From the NCBI GenBank assembly GCA_020059425.1, contig JAGVCD010000323.1, positions 1 through 7,009 on the forward strand: a stretch of 7,009 nucleotides of DNA, in the 5' to 3' direction. The stretch's first letter is position 1, and each line of letters starts with the position of its first letter. This DNA is from Chamaesiphon sp. (GTDB lineage Bacteria; Cyanobacteriota; Cyanobacteriia; Cyanobacteriales; Chamaesiphonaceae). The position numbers were made by a program, and so were the translations under genes. This document shows, one piece after another, positions 1-7,009 of this stretch. Under the pieces are notes generated by a model that made no database searches, was not told where the DNA came from, and saw nothing but the letters and a program-made list of their open reading frames with translations.

Positions 1-85
1 ACTAAGAGCTGCTGCATGTCTAAAAAAGCACATTGAATTAAGATCAATTCATCTCCTTAGCAGTGTAGATATTCCACTCGCATGA

Positions 86-283
86 TTGGGATGCTCCCGC
101 TTAGATCTCTGTCGTCAGCTCAAAAAAAAGCCAGAGACAGCTGATATTCCGATCATTGCCTGTACAGCCAAAAATCGTGATGTCGATCGGCTATGGGCAA
201 TGAAGCAAGGAGTCAGAGCCTATTTAACAAAACCCTATACGGCTGAAGATCTTACCAATGCAGTTCAGCTAGCCATAGGTTGA
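86..283 (+). pseudogene. N-terminally truncated PilH/CheY-like response regulator remnant
   Basis: The frame encodes about 65 residues matching the second half of a CheY-like receiver. LDLCRQLKK corresponds to helix 3, ADIPIIACTAK to strand 4 with the conserved Thr, and AYLTKPYTAEDL to strand 5 with the conserved Lys-Pro. The stretch DRLWAMKQG resembles the PilH/PixH group of pilus-chemotaxis receivers. A full receiver is about 120 residues. The Asp pair, the phospho-accepting Asp and strands 1-3 are absent. A TGA at 83-85 lies in the same frame immediately upstream, and none of the three forward frames of bases 1-85 reads like the missing half. The only start is a TTG at 86 without a Shine-Dalgarno sequence. 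Without the acidic pocket the product could not accept phosphate, so a decayed gene is most likely. A sequencing error combined with an assembly break near the window start is the alternative. It sits 5 bases before the CheW gene, as pilH/pixH sits before pilI/pixI in related loci. Confidence 0.75.
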
Positions 284-288
284 ATTTC

Positions 289-888
289 ATGACAACCAAT
301 ACTACTCTTTCCAGACTACAAGAACTTTTACCCCAGCTATTTCAATCGACTCAAGTTTCCGGGAATCCATATCTGCGTTTTCAGCTAACCCCTGAGACCC
401 CGGCTCTAATATCGATGGAATGGGTGCAAGAGGCTTTGATAGTTCCAGCTAGTTCTATTTCACCCCTTCCCAACATGCCAGCTTTTTTGATTGGCATCAT
501 AAATGCTCGCGATCGAGTTTTTTGTGTGATTGATTTAGCTCAGCTATTAGGTTTATCTACGTTACCGCCAAATCCACGCAATTATCAAGTTTTAGTGATG
601 CCTTTATCCGCAGCGAGAAACAAGGCTAACGACAAATCATCACCTCTGGCTATAAAGTCTCTGGGACTAGCAGTTCACCAAGTGTGCGGAGTCGATCGCT
701 TTGACAACAATGATTTGCGATCAACTATTGGAGATATTCCTACTTATTTAAAATCTTATCTTACCGGATGTTTTATGGAGGGAAACCGAGAGATTGTGGT
801 ACTGGATAGCAAAGCGATAGTTCAATCTCCACTACTCCTAAAAAATCCTTTTGGATCGGATGCCGTCGCATCGAACTTCTCCGTCTGA
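289..888 (+). CDS. CheW-like adaptor protein, PilI/PixI type
   Basis: This 199-residue cytoplasmic scaffold is expected to couple the receptor to the CheA-type kinase in a pilus or phototaxis signalling array. The CheW fold is visible: [23 protein letters not shown] (residues 28-50) is the first strand-rich part, and [26 protein letters not shown] (64-89) is the family signature. [14 protein letters not shown] (125-138) is a later strand, and [14 protein letters not shown] (167-180) the closing strand. In typical CheW the signature reads N-x-R-G-x-x-x-P-V-x-D-L; here the Gly is Asp75 and the Pro is replaced by Cys79, as can happen in PilI-like members. The ATG at 289 is chosen because AGG at 276-278 is suitably spaced; an in-frame TTG at 280 would overlap the preceding stop. 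About 25 residues precede the fold, and a loop rich in Asn, Lys and Ser (106-119) is extra. The gene lies between the receiver remnant and the receptor gene, consistent with co-transcription. Confidence 0.9.
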   Translation: MTTNTTLSRLQELLPQLFQSTQVSGNPYLRFQLTPETPALISMEWVQEALIVPASSISPLPNMPAFLIGIINARDRVFCVIDLAQLLGLSTLPPNPRNYQVLVMPLSAARNKANDKSSPLAIKSLGLAVHQVCGVDRFDNNDLRSTIGDIPTYLKSYLTGCFMEGNREIVVLDSKAIVQSPLLLKNPFGSDAVASNFSV

Positions 889-924
889 ATTTGTTGTCAA
901 TGTTAATTACATTTTATCATTATC

Positions 925-928
925 AGGA
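925..928 (+). promoter_or_regulatory. Ribosome binding site deciding the receptor start
   Basis: AGGA lies 9 bases before the ATG at 938. It supports that start over the in-frame ATG at 851, which would overlap the end of the CheW gene by 38 bases and add a 29-residue extension without domain similarity. Confidence 0.6.
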
Positions 929-937
929 ATTAAACTA

Positions 938-3421
938 ATGGCCATAGAACAGAGTAACTTTCACCTCCAAAAACATGATAACGATCCGAAGCTACCTTCT
1001 ATTCCAAAAGTCACTTCCACTGCAGAGAAATGGTGGAAACAACCGATTCGAATTTGGGATGATCTATCAATTCGGGCAAAAATTACCACCTTATTAGTAA
1101 CCGGAGCAGTTATTCCAGTTGTGGTGGTGACGCAAGGGATTGTAGGGATGTCTCGCGAGAATGCATTGGAAGATCTCAAAGATAGTTTAAAAACCAAACT
1201 GCTTATCCTAGAAAATTCAGTAAAGTCTGAAACTCGACAAATAGAAGATAGTTCCAATGTTTTAGCTCAATCAGTAGTGGCTGCTGGTATTAATTTAGAT
1301 GATGCTGGTGTGGTCGCTGCTCAAAAAGACAAACTTACATCTTTTCTTCAGGCAGCAAAAGAGCTGAAATATAATGCTAGCTTTTACTTAATCACCAACA
1401 ACAAAGGGCAAACTATTGCTCAATCAATACAAGTAGTGCGAGATGATTTCTCAAAGTATTCACCGTTGCTGTCCGAGCAACCTACCAATCAAATAACTGC
1501 AACTCAATTTAATCCAGTAACGAGTCAATCTGGCATCGAATTGGGTAATATTGGCATTGTACAAGCCGCATTGACAAAATCACGATCGCTCTCTGGGGTT
1601 GAGCTGCTGAAAAGTAAAGATCTACAGCAATTAGGACTAGCCAATCAAGCTAATATTGGAATGCGTACTCAAGCTACTACCGGTTTGTCTGAAGCGAAAA
1701 AGCCTTATCCAGAAGGCACTTTTGATGTTGATGGTGGCAAGGTTGGTTTGGTGCTGATGTCTGTTCAACCCATTCGTTTGAATGGCAAACAAGTTGGTTC
1801 CGCTGTTGTGGGCACGTTGGTTAATCGTAACTATGATATTGTGGACAGACTGAAGAGTGAGACGGGTGTCTCGACCGCCACCCTGTTTGCTCAAGATTGG
1901 CGGGTTAGCACCAATGTCCCCTACACCGACAAGATGACCCGCGCCGTGGGAACCAGGGTATCTAAAGCAGTAGCTGATAGGGTATTAAAGGAACGGAAGG
2001 TCTTTCTCGGCGATGCCAATATCATTGGTGTCAACTACATGACAGGCTACTCGCCACTATACGATTATCAAAAGCAACTCAATCCGGACAGTGCTCAGCC
2101 AATTGGGATTGCATTTGTCGGTGAACCAGAAACTAAAGTCGATCAAAACCTCCAAAAAATTACGTTAACAGGTTATGCGATCGGGGGTGTGATTTTACTA
2201 ATTGCCATTCTATTACTAGCTCCTTCTCACCGTTCGATATCTCGCCCAATTCGCCGATTGACGAAGTTTGCCGACCAAATTGCGGCGGGTGAATCTGGGG
2301 TACGCTTAGAAGTTAATGAACGGAAGGATGAGGTTGGTGTCCTGAGTCGCAACCTGAATCTTATGGCACAAAATATTGACAATAATATTGATGCCCGCCA
2401 GCAAGAAACTGAAAACCAACGTCAACAACGAGAAACTTTGGAGATGGAGATTTTAAACTTGGTGGAAGAAATTGAGGGTGCCACCAATGGTGATCTGACA
2501 GTACGGGCTAGTTTGAATTCGATGGAATTGAGTACGGTCGCTGATCTATTTAATGCGGTAATTGATAGTCTGCGCGATATTGCGATCGAAGTAAAACAAG
2601 GTACTGGACAGGTAAGTGTTTCTTTGGATTCTAACGAGCAAGATATTCGTCAACTCTCAGCTTTGGCCATTACTGAAGCAGCTGAAATTCGGGGAAACTT
2701 AAATTCCTTTACGGCAATGACTGATTCTATTCAAACAGTTGCTAACAATGCTAACCAAGCATCAGTTATTGCTAACGATGCTTACTCTATGGTGCAGGAA
2801 GGCTCGGCAGCTATGGCTCAAACAGTAACTAGTATTCTTAGCCTGCGTGCGACAGTAGGAGAAACGGCTAAGAAAATGAAGCGTCTGGGAGAATCTTCCC
2901 AGAAAATTTCGCAAGTAGTTACCCTCATTGAAGAAATTGCTCTTAAAACTAACCTCTTGGCCATTAATGCCAGTGTCGAAGCCAGCCGCGCTGGCGAGCA
3001 GGGGCATGGCTTTACGGTGGTGGCTGAGCAGGTCGGGGCTCTCGCCGAACAATCTGCGGCAGCGACTCGCGAAATTGCCCAAATCGTATCGGCAATTCAG
3101 GCTGAAACTAAGGATGTCGCTGAGGTTATGGAGCTGGGAACAACACAAGTGGTTGCTGGTACTCGCTCGGTAGAAATGACGAAGCAAAAACTGAATGAAG
3201 TGCTCCAAAAGTCTCAGGAAATCAATATCCTGATGAGTTCTATTTCTACTGCAACTATTTCTCAAACAGAAACTGCCAAAGTGGTAACCCAGCTAATGCA
3301 ACAGATCACGACTGCTTCTGAAGAACGCTCAGCTCTCTCGATGAAGATGGCGACTTCCATGCAATCGACCTCACAAGTTGCCCAAAAATTAGAAGAAAAA
3401 GTCGCTCAGTTCCAAGTGTAA
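938..3421 (+). CDS. Methyl-accepting chemotaxis protein, PilJ-like, with double-Cache-like sensor
   Basis: This 827-residue inner-membrane receptor is expected to control the CheA kinase encoded next to it. Residues 1-48 are a cytoplasmic tail. About 49-70 is the first membrane segment ([20 protein letters not shown]). Residues 71-407 are a periplasmic sensor resembling double Cache domains; [14 protein letters not shown] and the later GYSPLYDYQ fit Cache repeats. About 408-430 is the second membrane segment ([18 protein letters not shown]). A HAMP domain follows (431-483, starting at [13 protein letters not shown]), then a second HAMP-type helical unit (about 501-553, containing [18 protein letters not shown]). 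The signalling domain fills 575-827. Its hairpin tip, [22 protein letters not shown], is around Gly686 and carries the strongest family match. No TPR or GAF domain is present, so it is PilJ-like rather than a PixJ-type photoreceptor, and there is no chromophore-binding Cys motif. The C-terminus lacks a CheR/CheB-tethering pentapeptide. It lies 49 bases after the CheW gene and 49 before the kinase ATG. The ligand is unknown. Confidence 0.93.
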   Translation: MAIEQSNFHLQKHDNDPKLPSIPKVTSTAEKWWKQPIRIWDDLSIRAKITTLLVTGAVIPVVVVTQGIVGMSRENALEDLKDSLKTKLLILENSVKSETRQIEDSSNVLAQSVVAAGINLDDAGVVAAQKDKLTSFLQAAKELKYNASFYLITNNKGQTIAQSIQVVRDDFSKYSPLLSEQPTNQITATQFNPVTSQSGIELGNIGIVQAALTKSRSLSGVELLKSKDLQQLGLANQANIGMRTQATTGLSEAKKPYPEGTFDVDGGKVGLVLMSVQPIRLNGKQVGSAVVGTLVNRNYDIVDRLKSETGVSTATLFAQDWRVSTNVPYTDKMTRAVGTRVSKAVADRVLKERKVFLGDANIIGVNYMTGYSPLYDYQKQLNPDSAQPIGIAFVGEPETKVDQNLQKITLTGYAIGGVILLIAILLLAPSHRSISRPIRRLTKFADQIAAGESGVRLEVNERKDEVGVLSRNLNLMAQNIDNNIDARQQETENQRQQRETLEMEILNLVEEIEGATNGDLTVRASLNSMELSTVADLFNAVIDSLRDIAIEVKQGTGQVSVSLDSNEQDIRQLSALAITEAAEIRGNLNSFTAMTDSIQTVANNANQASVIANDAYSMVQEGSAAMAQTVTSILSLRATVGETAKKMKRLGESSQKISQVVTLIEEIALKTNLLAINASVEASRAGEQGHGFTVVAEQVGALAEQSAAATREIAQIVSAIQAETKDVAEVMELGTTQVVAGTRSVEMTKQKLNEVLQKSQEINILMSSISTATISQTETAKVVTQLMQQITTASEERSALSMKMATSMQSTSQVAQKLEEKVAQFQV

Positions 3422-3470
3422 GCGGTTGCCAGTTCTAACCTTTTAACCTAGCAGCTACAATATAAATGTG

Positions 3471-6400
3471 ATGGATAACGACAACCAAATCCCCTTAAGA
3501 TTTTTGGATGAAGCAGACTATTGCTGCGATCAAATCGAGTCCTCTATACTCGGTTTAGCCAATAAAATCCCCGATCTCCAAGCTCTTGATCAATCTCTCC
3601 GAGCAGCTCACTCCATCAAAGGCGGTGCGGCTATGATGGGTTTTACTCTACTGAGCCAGGTGGCACACCAGCTAGAAGATTTTTTCAAGATCCTGCGGGT
3701 ACGTTATCATTCTAAACCTATCAGTATCGAGGTGGAAACTCTATTATTAGCAGGGGTCGATGGTCTGCGCCAGGTGGGAGATTTTCATCGCCAGGGTCAG
3801 TTCGTGGATGAAGATTGGGTAGCTAGTCATGCTCAACCGATTTTTGATAAATTACGTCAAAACTTAGGTGAGTTACGCCCTGAAGATGAAGATATTCTAT
3901 TATCGCAAGAGGGTGATATAGATCCGGCTTTGCTATTGTTAGAAAGTGCGATTCAAGAAGCGATCGAACTACTAAATACTCAACTGAATCAGTCATCCCC
4001 CCCATCCCCCACCAAACTACTGCAATCATTGCAAAGCATCGCCACTGAATTGGGTGACTTTGGCCGGATGGCCAAATTGGATCGGTTTATCTCTTTATGT
4101 CAATCGGTGAAAGATCAAAGTCAGCAAATTAACCCTGACCAAGCAACTCAATTCGCTCGGCAAGTACTCAAGACTTGGCGCAAATCTCACTCCGTAGTGT
4201 TGCTAGGACGATTTGAGAAAATTCCTAAAAAACTTGCTAATATCTCGATCGCACAGCCGTTAGGGCAAAATATTGCGCCATCTTATATCAAAGCTACTGC
4301 CGAACAACCGGAAATATTCAACAAAGCCGATGTGTCAAAAGATCTATTGGCCGCTGACTTATCCGGGCTACAGGAATTGACTGACATAGGAGCTTTGGAC
4401 TTATCGCTATGGCATTCCGAAATAACCAATCTAGATTTCCCCAGTGCCGCAAAATCTTCACTAGAATTAATCAGCGAACCAAGCAATTTTGAAATTCCCG
4501 AATCACCTGTATTTTTCTTGGTTAATACGCCTGAGGATGAGCTACAGCCAGATGTCAATGATTTTCGGGCAGAAAATTTATCGGCGTTAGAATCATGGGG
4601 TGAGTTAGAAACTTTTGAAATTCCAGAATCACCCACTTTCTTAATTAATAATGAGGATGGTTTTCCTCTAGCACCATCGAACTGGGATGGTTTGGAGTTT
4701 TCTGAATCCTCTACAGCTAGCGGTGAAGATTCCCAATTTAATATTGCCGTTATCACGACAAACTCTGCTTCAGCGCCACTAACTTTGCCCCCCAGCACCC
4801 TAGCGATGGCTCCTGCGGCTGCGACTATTGCTCCCAGTCAACAATCTCAAACTGTTCGAGTACCAGTGGAGTACCTACAACAATTTAATAATATCTTTGG
4901 TCAATTGATCTTAGAACGAAACGCTATTAATTTACGTTTAGGGGAAATTCAGAGTTGTACTACTCTTTTGCGTAAAAGAATGAAACATTTGGAGTTGTCT
5001 AATAAAGAACTTCGGCAGTGGTACGATCAAACTTCTACCGAAGGACTCATTTCGGTAGCCCAGGATAATCATTCTAATCTTGTAAATTCGCCACCATTGA
5101 CTACCAATGATTCAGCAGAGTCGTCCTCAGCTGAGTTCGATTTACTAGAAATGGATCGATACAACGATTTACACCTAGTTTCTCAGAATCAAATTGAAAC
5201 AATAGTGCAACTAGAAGAAGTAACTACAGATATTGAGCTGGGCTTGCACGAAATGACTCAATCGGTGCGGAGTTTGAATCAGACTACACGCATGTTGCAG
5301 AAGAATCTAACCCGTACCCAAATGGTTCCTTTTGCAGATTTGGTAAAACGTTTCCCTCGTTTGATTCGTGATTTATCGGTGCAGTTCGGTAAGTCTGTGG
5401 TTTTGAAAATTGTGGGTGAAAATACTGGGATCGATCGAGCGATTTTTGACAATCTGAGTGACCCGCTTATCCATCTACTGCGTAATGCTTTCGATCATGG
5501 GATTGAAGATATAGCTACCCGCTTAGCCAAGGGAAAGACTACGGAAGGGACAATTGTTCTGGAGGCTAGTTACCGTGGCGGTGAAACCGTCATTACCATC
5601 ACCGATGATGGCGATGGGATCAAACTCCATCGCATTCGCGAGCGGCTGCAACAGATGGGTCTACCCCCTGAAGAAGTGCTGAAAATATCGGAAGCTGAAT
5701 TACTGGAAACGATCTTTGAACCAGGTTTTAGCACTGCTGCTAGCCTCACCGAACTTTCTGGACGGGGGGTAGGGATGGACGTGGTGCGCAATAATATCAA
5801 AGAAATTAGAGGTGATATTCGGGTTAAAACCCAAGCCGGAGTCGGTACCACTTTTACAATTTGCGTACCTTTTGCCCTCTCGATTCTGCGGGTGATGTTA
5901 CTAGAACGTGCCGGGTTCGTTTTTGCCATATCGTTAGATAGCGTCAGAGAAATTATCAACTTTCAGCCTGATCTAATAACTGCTGATGGGCAACAAATAA
6001 TTTGGCAATCACAAGTTATTCCTTTGATTGCCTTGGAAAAAGGAATTTTCTTTGGTCGTAATCATCGACCATTGGAGTTATCGGGTCAGCCCACTATCGA
6101 TCGACCCACCATATTAATTGTTGGCGAAGACCGATTATTGACAGCTTTTTATATTGATCGATTCTGGGGGGAGAAAGAAGTTACCCTGCGTCCGATCGAT
6201 AGCCCCATGCCTTTAATGCTGGGTTTTGGCAACTCGGTTATTTTAGGTGACGGTCGGGTAGTGCCCTTAGTCGATCTAGTCCAGTTGGCCGCCTGGATGT
6301 CAGTGAATTCTGATTCTTTACCGGGCGATGATTTCTCACCGCCTACTGTTCCCAATCAAAAAGAGCCTGACCGGATTTTGATAATTGATGATTCGATCAA

Positions 6401-6746
6401 TGTCCGTCGTTATTTGGCAGTGATGCTAGAAAAAGAAGGTTATCAGGTGGAACAGGCTAAAGATGGTCAGGAGGCTGTTGAAAAGCTCATGGGTGGCCTG
6501 GTCGTGCAAGCGGCAATTTGTGATGTAGAAATGCCGCGTCTTGATGGATACGGAGTACTGGAAGCCCTGCGATCGGATGAAGGTTTTGAAGATATTCCTA
6601 TTGTGATGCTTACTTCTCGGAGCAGCCAAAAACATCGATCGCTAGCTATGAATTTAGGAGCTTCCGCTTATTTTTCCAAGCCATACACTGAGTCGGAGTT
6701 ATTGGCAACTTTAAGTTCTCTGATTGAAATAACTAGCACAAAGTAG
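3471..6746 (+). CDS. CheA-type hybrid histidine kinase/response regulator (PilL/PixL type)
   Basis: This 1091-residue cytoplasmic kinase should autophosphorylate under receptor/CheW control. Domains in order: HPt (about 1-110) with phospho-His47 in AAHSIKGGAAMMGF; a second HPt-like helical domain (149-256) in which the His position is Thr192; an acidic linker (257-460) without a CheY-binding P2 domain; and a dimerisation region (461-625) split by a 37-residue Ser/Asn-rich insert. The HATPase (626-800) has its N box at Asn672 (LLRNAFDHGIED), G1 at Asp712 (DDGDGI) and G2 at Gly764 (SGRGVGMDVVR). A CheW-like domain (801-935) follows. The C-terminal receiver (970-1085) has Asp973/974, phospho-Asp1018 (CDVEMPRLDG), Thr1048 and Lys1070, all intact. 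ATG 3471 is preferred over the adjoining GTG 3468; neither has a clear Shine-Dalgarno sequence. The fused receiver is probably the local phosphate acceptor or sink, since the separate receiver at the operon start is broken. The architecture matches cyanobacterial PilL/PixL-type and related ChpA kinases; which pathway is uncertain. Confidence 0.94.
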   Translation: MDNDNQIPLRFLDEADYCCDQIESSILGLANKIPDLQALDQSLRAAHSIKGGAAMMGFTLLSQVAHQLEDFFKILRVRYHSKPISIEVETLLLAGVDGLRQVGDFHRQGQFVDEDWVASHAQPIFDKLRQNLGELRPEDEDILLSQEGDIDPALLLLESAIQEAIELLNTQLNQSSPPSPTKLLQSLQSIATELGDFGRMAKLDRFISLCQSVKDQSQQINPDQATQFARQVLKTWRKSHSVVLLGRFEKIPKKLANISIAQPLGQNIAPSYIKATAEQPEIFNKADVSKDLLAADLSGLQELTDIGALDLSLWHSEITNLDFPSAAKSSLELISEPSNFEIPESPVFFLVNTPEDELQPDVNDFRAENLSALESWGELETFEIPESPTFLINNEDGFPLAPSNWDGLEFSESSTASGEDSQFNIAVITTNSASAPLTLPPSTLAMAPAAATIAPSQQSQTVRVPVEYLQQFNNIFGQLILERNAINLRLGEIQSCTTLLRKRMKHLELSNKELRQWYDQTSTEGLISVAQDNHSNLVNSPPLTTNDSAESSSAEFDLLEMDRYNDLHLVSQNQIETIVQLEEVTTDIELGLHEMTQSVRSLNQTTRMLQKNLTRTQMVPFADLVKRFPRLIRDLSVQFGKSVVLKIVGENTGIDRAIFDNLSDPLIHLLRNAFDHGIEDIATRLAKGKTTEGTIVLEASYRGGETVITITDDGDGIKLHRIRERLQQMGLPPEEVLKISEAELLETIFEPGFSTAASLTELSGRGVGMDVVRNNIKEIRGDIRVKTQAGVGTTFTICVPFALSILRVMLLERAGFVFAISLDSVREIINFQPDLITADGQQIIWQSQVIPLIALEKGIFFGRNHRPLELSGQPTIDRPTILIVGEDRLLTAFYIDRFWGEKEVTLRPIDSPMPLMLGFGNSVILGDGRVVPLVDLVQLAAWMSVNSDSLPGDDFSPPTVPNQKEPDRILIIDDSINVRRYLAVMLEKEGYQVEQAKDGQEAVEKLMGGLVVQAAICDVEMPRLDGYGVLEALRSDEGFEDIPIVMLTSRSSQKHRSLAMNLGASAYFSKPYTESELLATLSSLIEITSTK
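4488..4541 (+). repeat. First copy of the FEIPESP linker repeat
   Basis: This copy encodes FEIPESPVFFLVNTPEDE (kinase residues 340-357) within the acidic linker. Its partner lies 126 bases downstream. The seven-residue core is identical in both copies, and the DNA of the core differs only at third codon positions. It is likely a short linear motif kept by selection, or a recent in-frame duplication. Confidence 0.75.
4614..4661 (+). repeat. Second copy of the FEIPESP linker repeat
   Basis: This copy encodes FEIPESPTFLINNEDG (from kinase residue 382). Like the first copy, the core is followed by hydrophobic residues, then Asn and an acidic pair, so similarity extends past the core. The repeat unit is 42 residues. 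Confidence 0.75.
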
Positions 6747-6790
6747 TTGTTGATCCAGATTTTTAGCAGGGTTTTTACTCCATCAACAGC

Positions 6791-6829
6791 AGCTATCCCC
6801 AGATATTCTGGGATAGCTCGCATATTTTT
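6791..6829 (+). terminator. Probable rho-independent terminator after the kinase gene
   Basis: An inverted repeat has AGCTATCCC at 6791-6799 and GGGATAGCT at 6810-6818. An alternative pairing with one bulged C extends it to AGCTAT plus CCCAG against CTGGG plus ATAGCT, with a five-base loop. A T-run at 6825-6829 follows six bases after the stem, slightly late for a classic terminator. The stem begins 44 bases after the kinase stop, and no comparable hairpin was noticed in the gaps inside the operon, which fits an operon end before the UbiD-family gene. Confidence 0.55.
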
Positions 6830-6911
6830 GGGCTGTAGTCCGCCCCAGTGGCAAATAATGCGCGACAATAGAAAAATCAAGGCAGTTTTTCAGATTGGTG
6901 GAAAAAAAATT

Positions 6912-7009
6912 ATGGCGCGGGATTTACGGACATTTTTGCAGGTACTCAAAGAACGCGGTCAGCTGCGGACGATCGATACCCTCGTGGATGGCGACTTAGA
7001 AATCGCCGA
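6912..7009 (+). CDS. UbiD-family decarboxylase, N-terminal fragment (runs off window)
   Basis: The first 32 codons read MARDLRTFLQVLKERGQLRT then IDTLVDGDLEIA. This matches the N-terminus of UbiD-family decarboxylases, which typically begin with a (M)xxDLRxFLxxLexxGqL(x)R(I) helix followed by a D-x-x-L-E-I segment. The family uses prenylated FMN. A cyanobacterial member is implicated in decarboxylating the polyprenyl-hydroxybenzoate intermediate of plastoquinone synthesis; that this copy does so is an inference. GGTGG at 6897-6901 is a possible ribosome site before an A-rich spacer. An in-frame ATG at 6858 would add 18 residues (beginning MRDNRKIKAVF), but the family match starts at 6912. The gene is separated from the operon by a terminator-like hairpin and is functionally unrelated to it. 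Active-site residues lie outside the window. Confidence 0.8.
   Translation, partial: MARDLRTFLQVLKERGQLRTIDTLVDGDLEIA

Noticed and set aside
851..937. Upstream in-frame start for the receptor (ATG 851)
   Set aside because: It would overlap the CheW gene and add an unconserved leader, while ATG 938 has AGGA at good spacing.
2741..2785. Near-direct repeat GCTAACAATGCT / GCTAACGATGCT in the receptor
   Set aside because: It encodes similar Ala/Asn-rich turns of the signalling-domain coiled coil and is explained by that heptad pattern.
2762..3265. Open frame of about 167 codons on the - strand across the receptor signalling domain
   Set aside because: The + strand here encodes the most conserved part of the receptor; the antisense product, rich in Cys, His, Ser and Arg, matches nothing known.
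3426..3461. TTGCCA ... TACAAT as a sigma-70-type promoter before the kinase
   Set aside because: The spacer is 24 bases, too long for a functional -35/-10 pair.
4283..4798. Open frame of about 170 codons on the - strand across the kinase linker
   Set aside because: It lies entirely inside the kinase gene, has a low-complexity Ser/Lys-rich product with no recognisable domain, and arises from the complement of the + strand codons.
6668..6880. Open frame on the - strand spanning the kinase 3-prime end and the terminator region
   Set aside because: It crosses the hairpin and overlaps the conserved receiver C-terminus, with no recognisable product.

Overview
The window is a cyanobacterial-type chemotaxis/phototaxis operon, read entirely on the + strand. 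It is followed by the first codons of an unrelated metabolic gene. Cyanobacterial origin is inferred from three things: the gene order (PilH-like receiver, PilI/CheW, PilJ-type receptor, CheA hybrid kinase with a C-terminal receiver, as in Pil/Pix/Tax loci), the frequent CGATCG cores typical of HIP1-bearing genomes, and the downstream UbiD-family start, which resembles cyanobacterial homologues. The genus cannot be named from this.

Layout: 1-85 holds nothing recognisable. 86-283 is the C-terminal half of a CheY/PilH-like response regulator whose N-terminal half, with the acidic pocket and phospho-Asp, is missing, so it is called a pseudogene remnant. 289-888 is a PilI-like CheW adaptor. 938-3421 is a membrane receptor with a double-Cache-like sensor, two HAMP-type segments and a methyl-accepting signalling domain. 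3471-6746 is a large CheA-type hybrid kinase: HPt, degenerate second HPt-like domain, long acidic linker, dimerisation region, HATPase, CheW-like domain and REC. 6747-6911 is a spacer with a terminator-like hairpin. 6912 to the window end is the start of a UbiD-family decarboxylase.

How the genes work together: the receptor senses a periplasmic ligand or protein signal. CheW couples it to the CheA-type kinase, which autophosphorylates its N-terminal His and can pass the phosphate to its own C-terminal receiver. The usual diffusible partner beside it (PilH/CheY type) looks destroyed here, so output would depend on the fused receiver or on regulators encoded elsewhere. No cheR or cheB is present in the window. 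In related loci such systems control type IV pilus twitching, phototaxis or pilus biogenesis; which of these applies here cannot be read from the sequence. No wholly new system is evident. The most notable points are the broken receiver, the duplicated FEIPESP motif in the kinase linker and the His-less second HPt-like domain.
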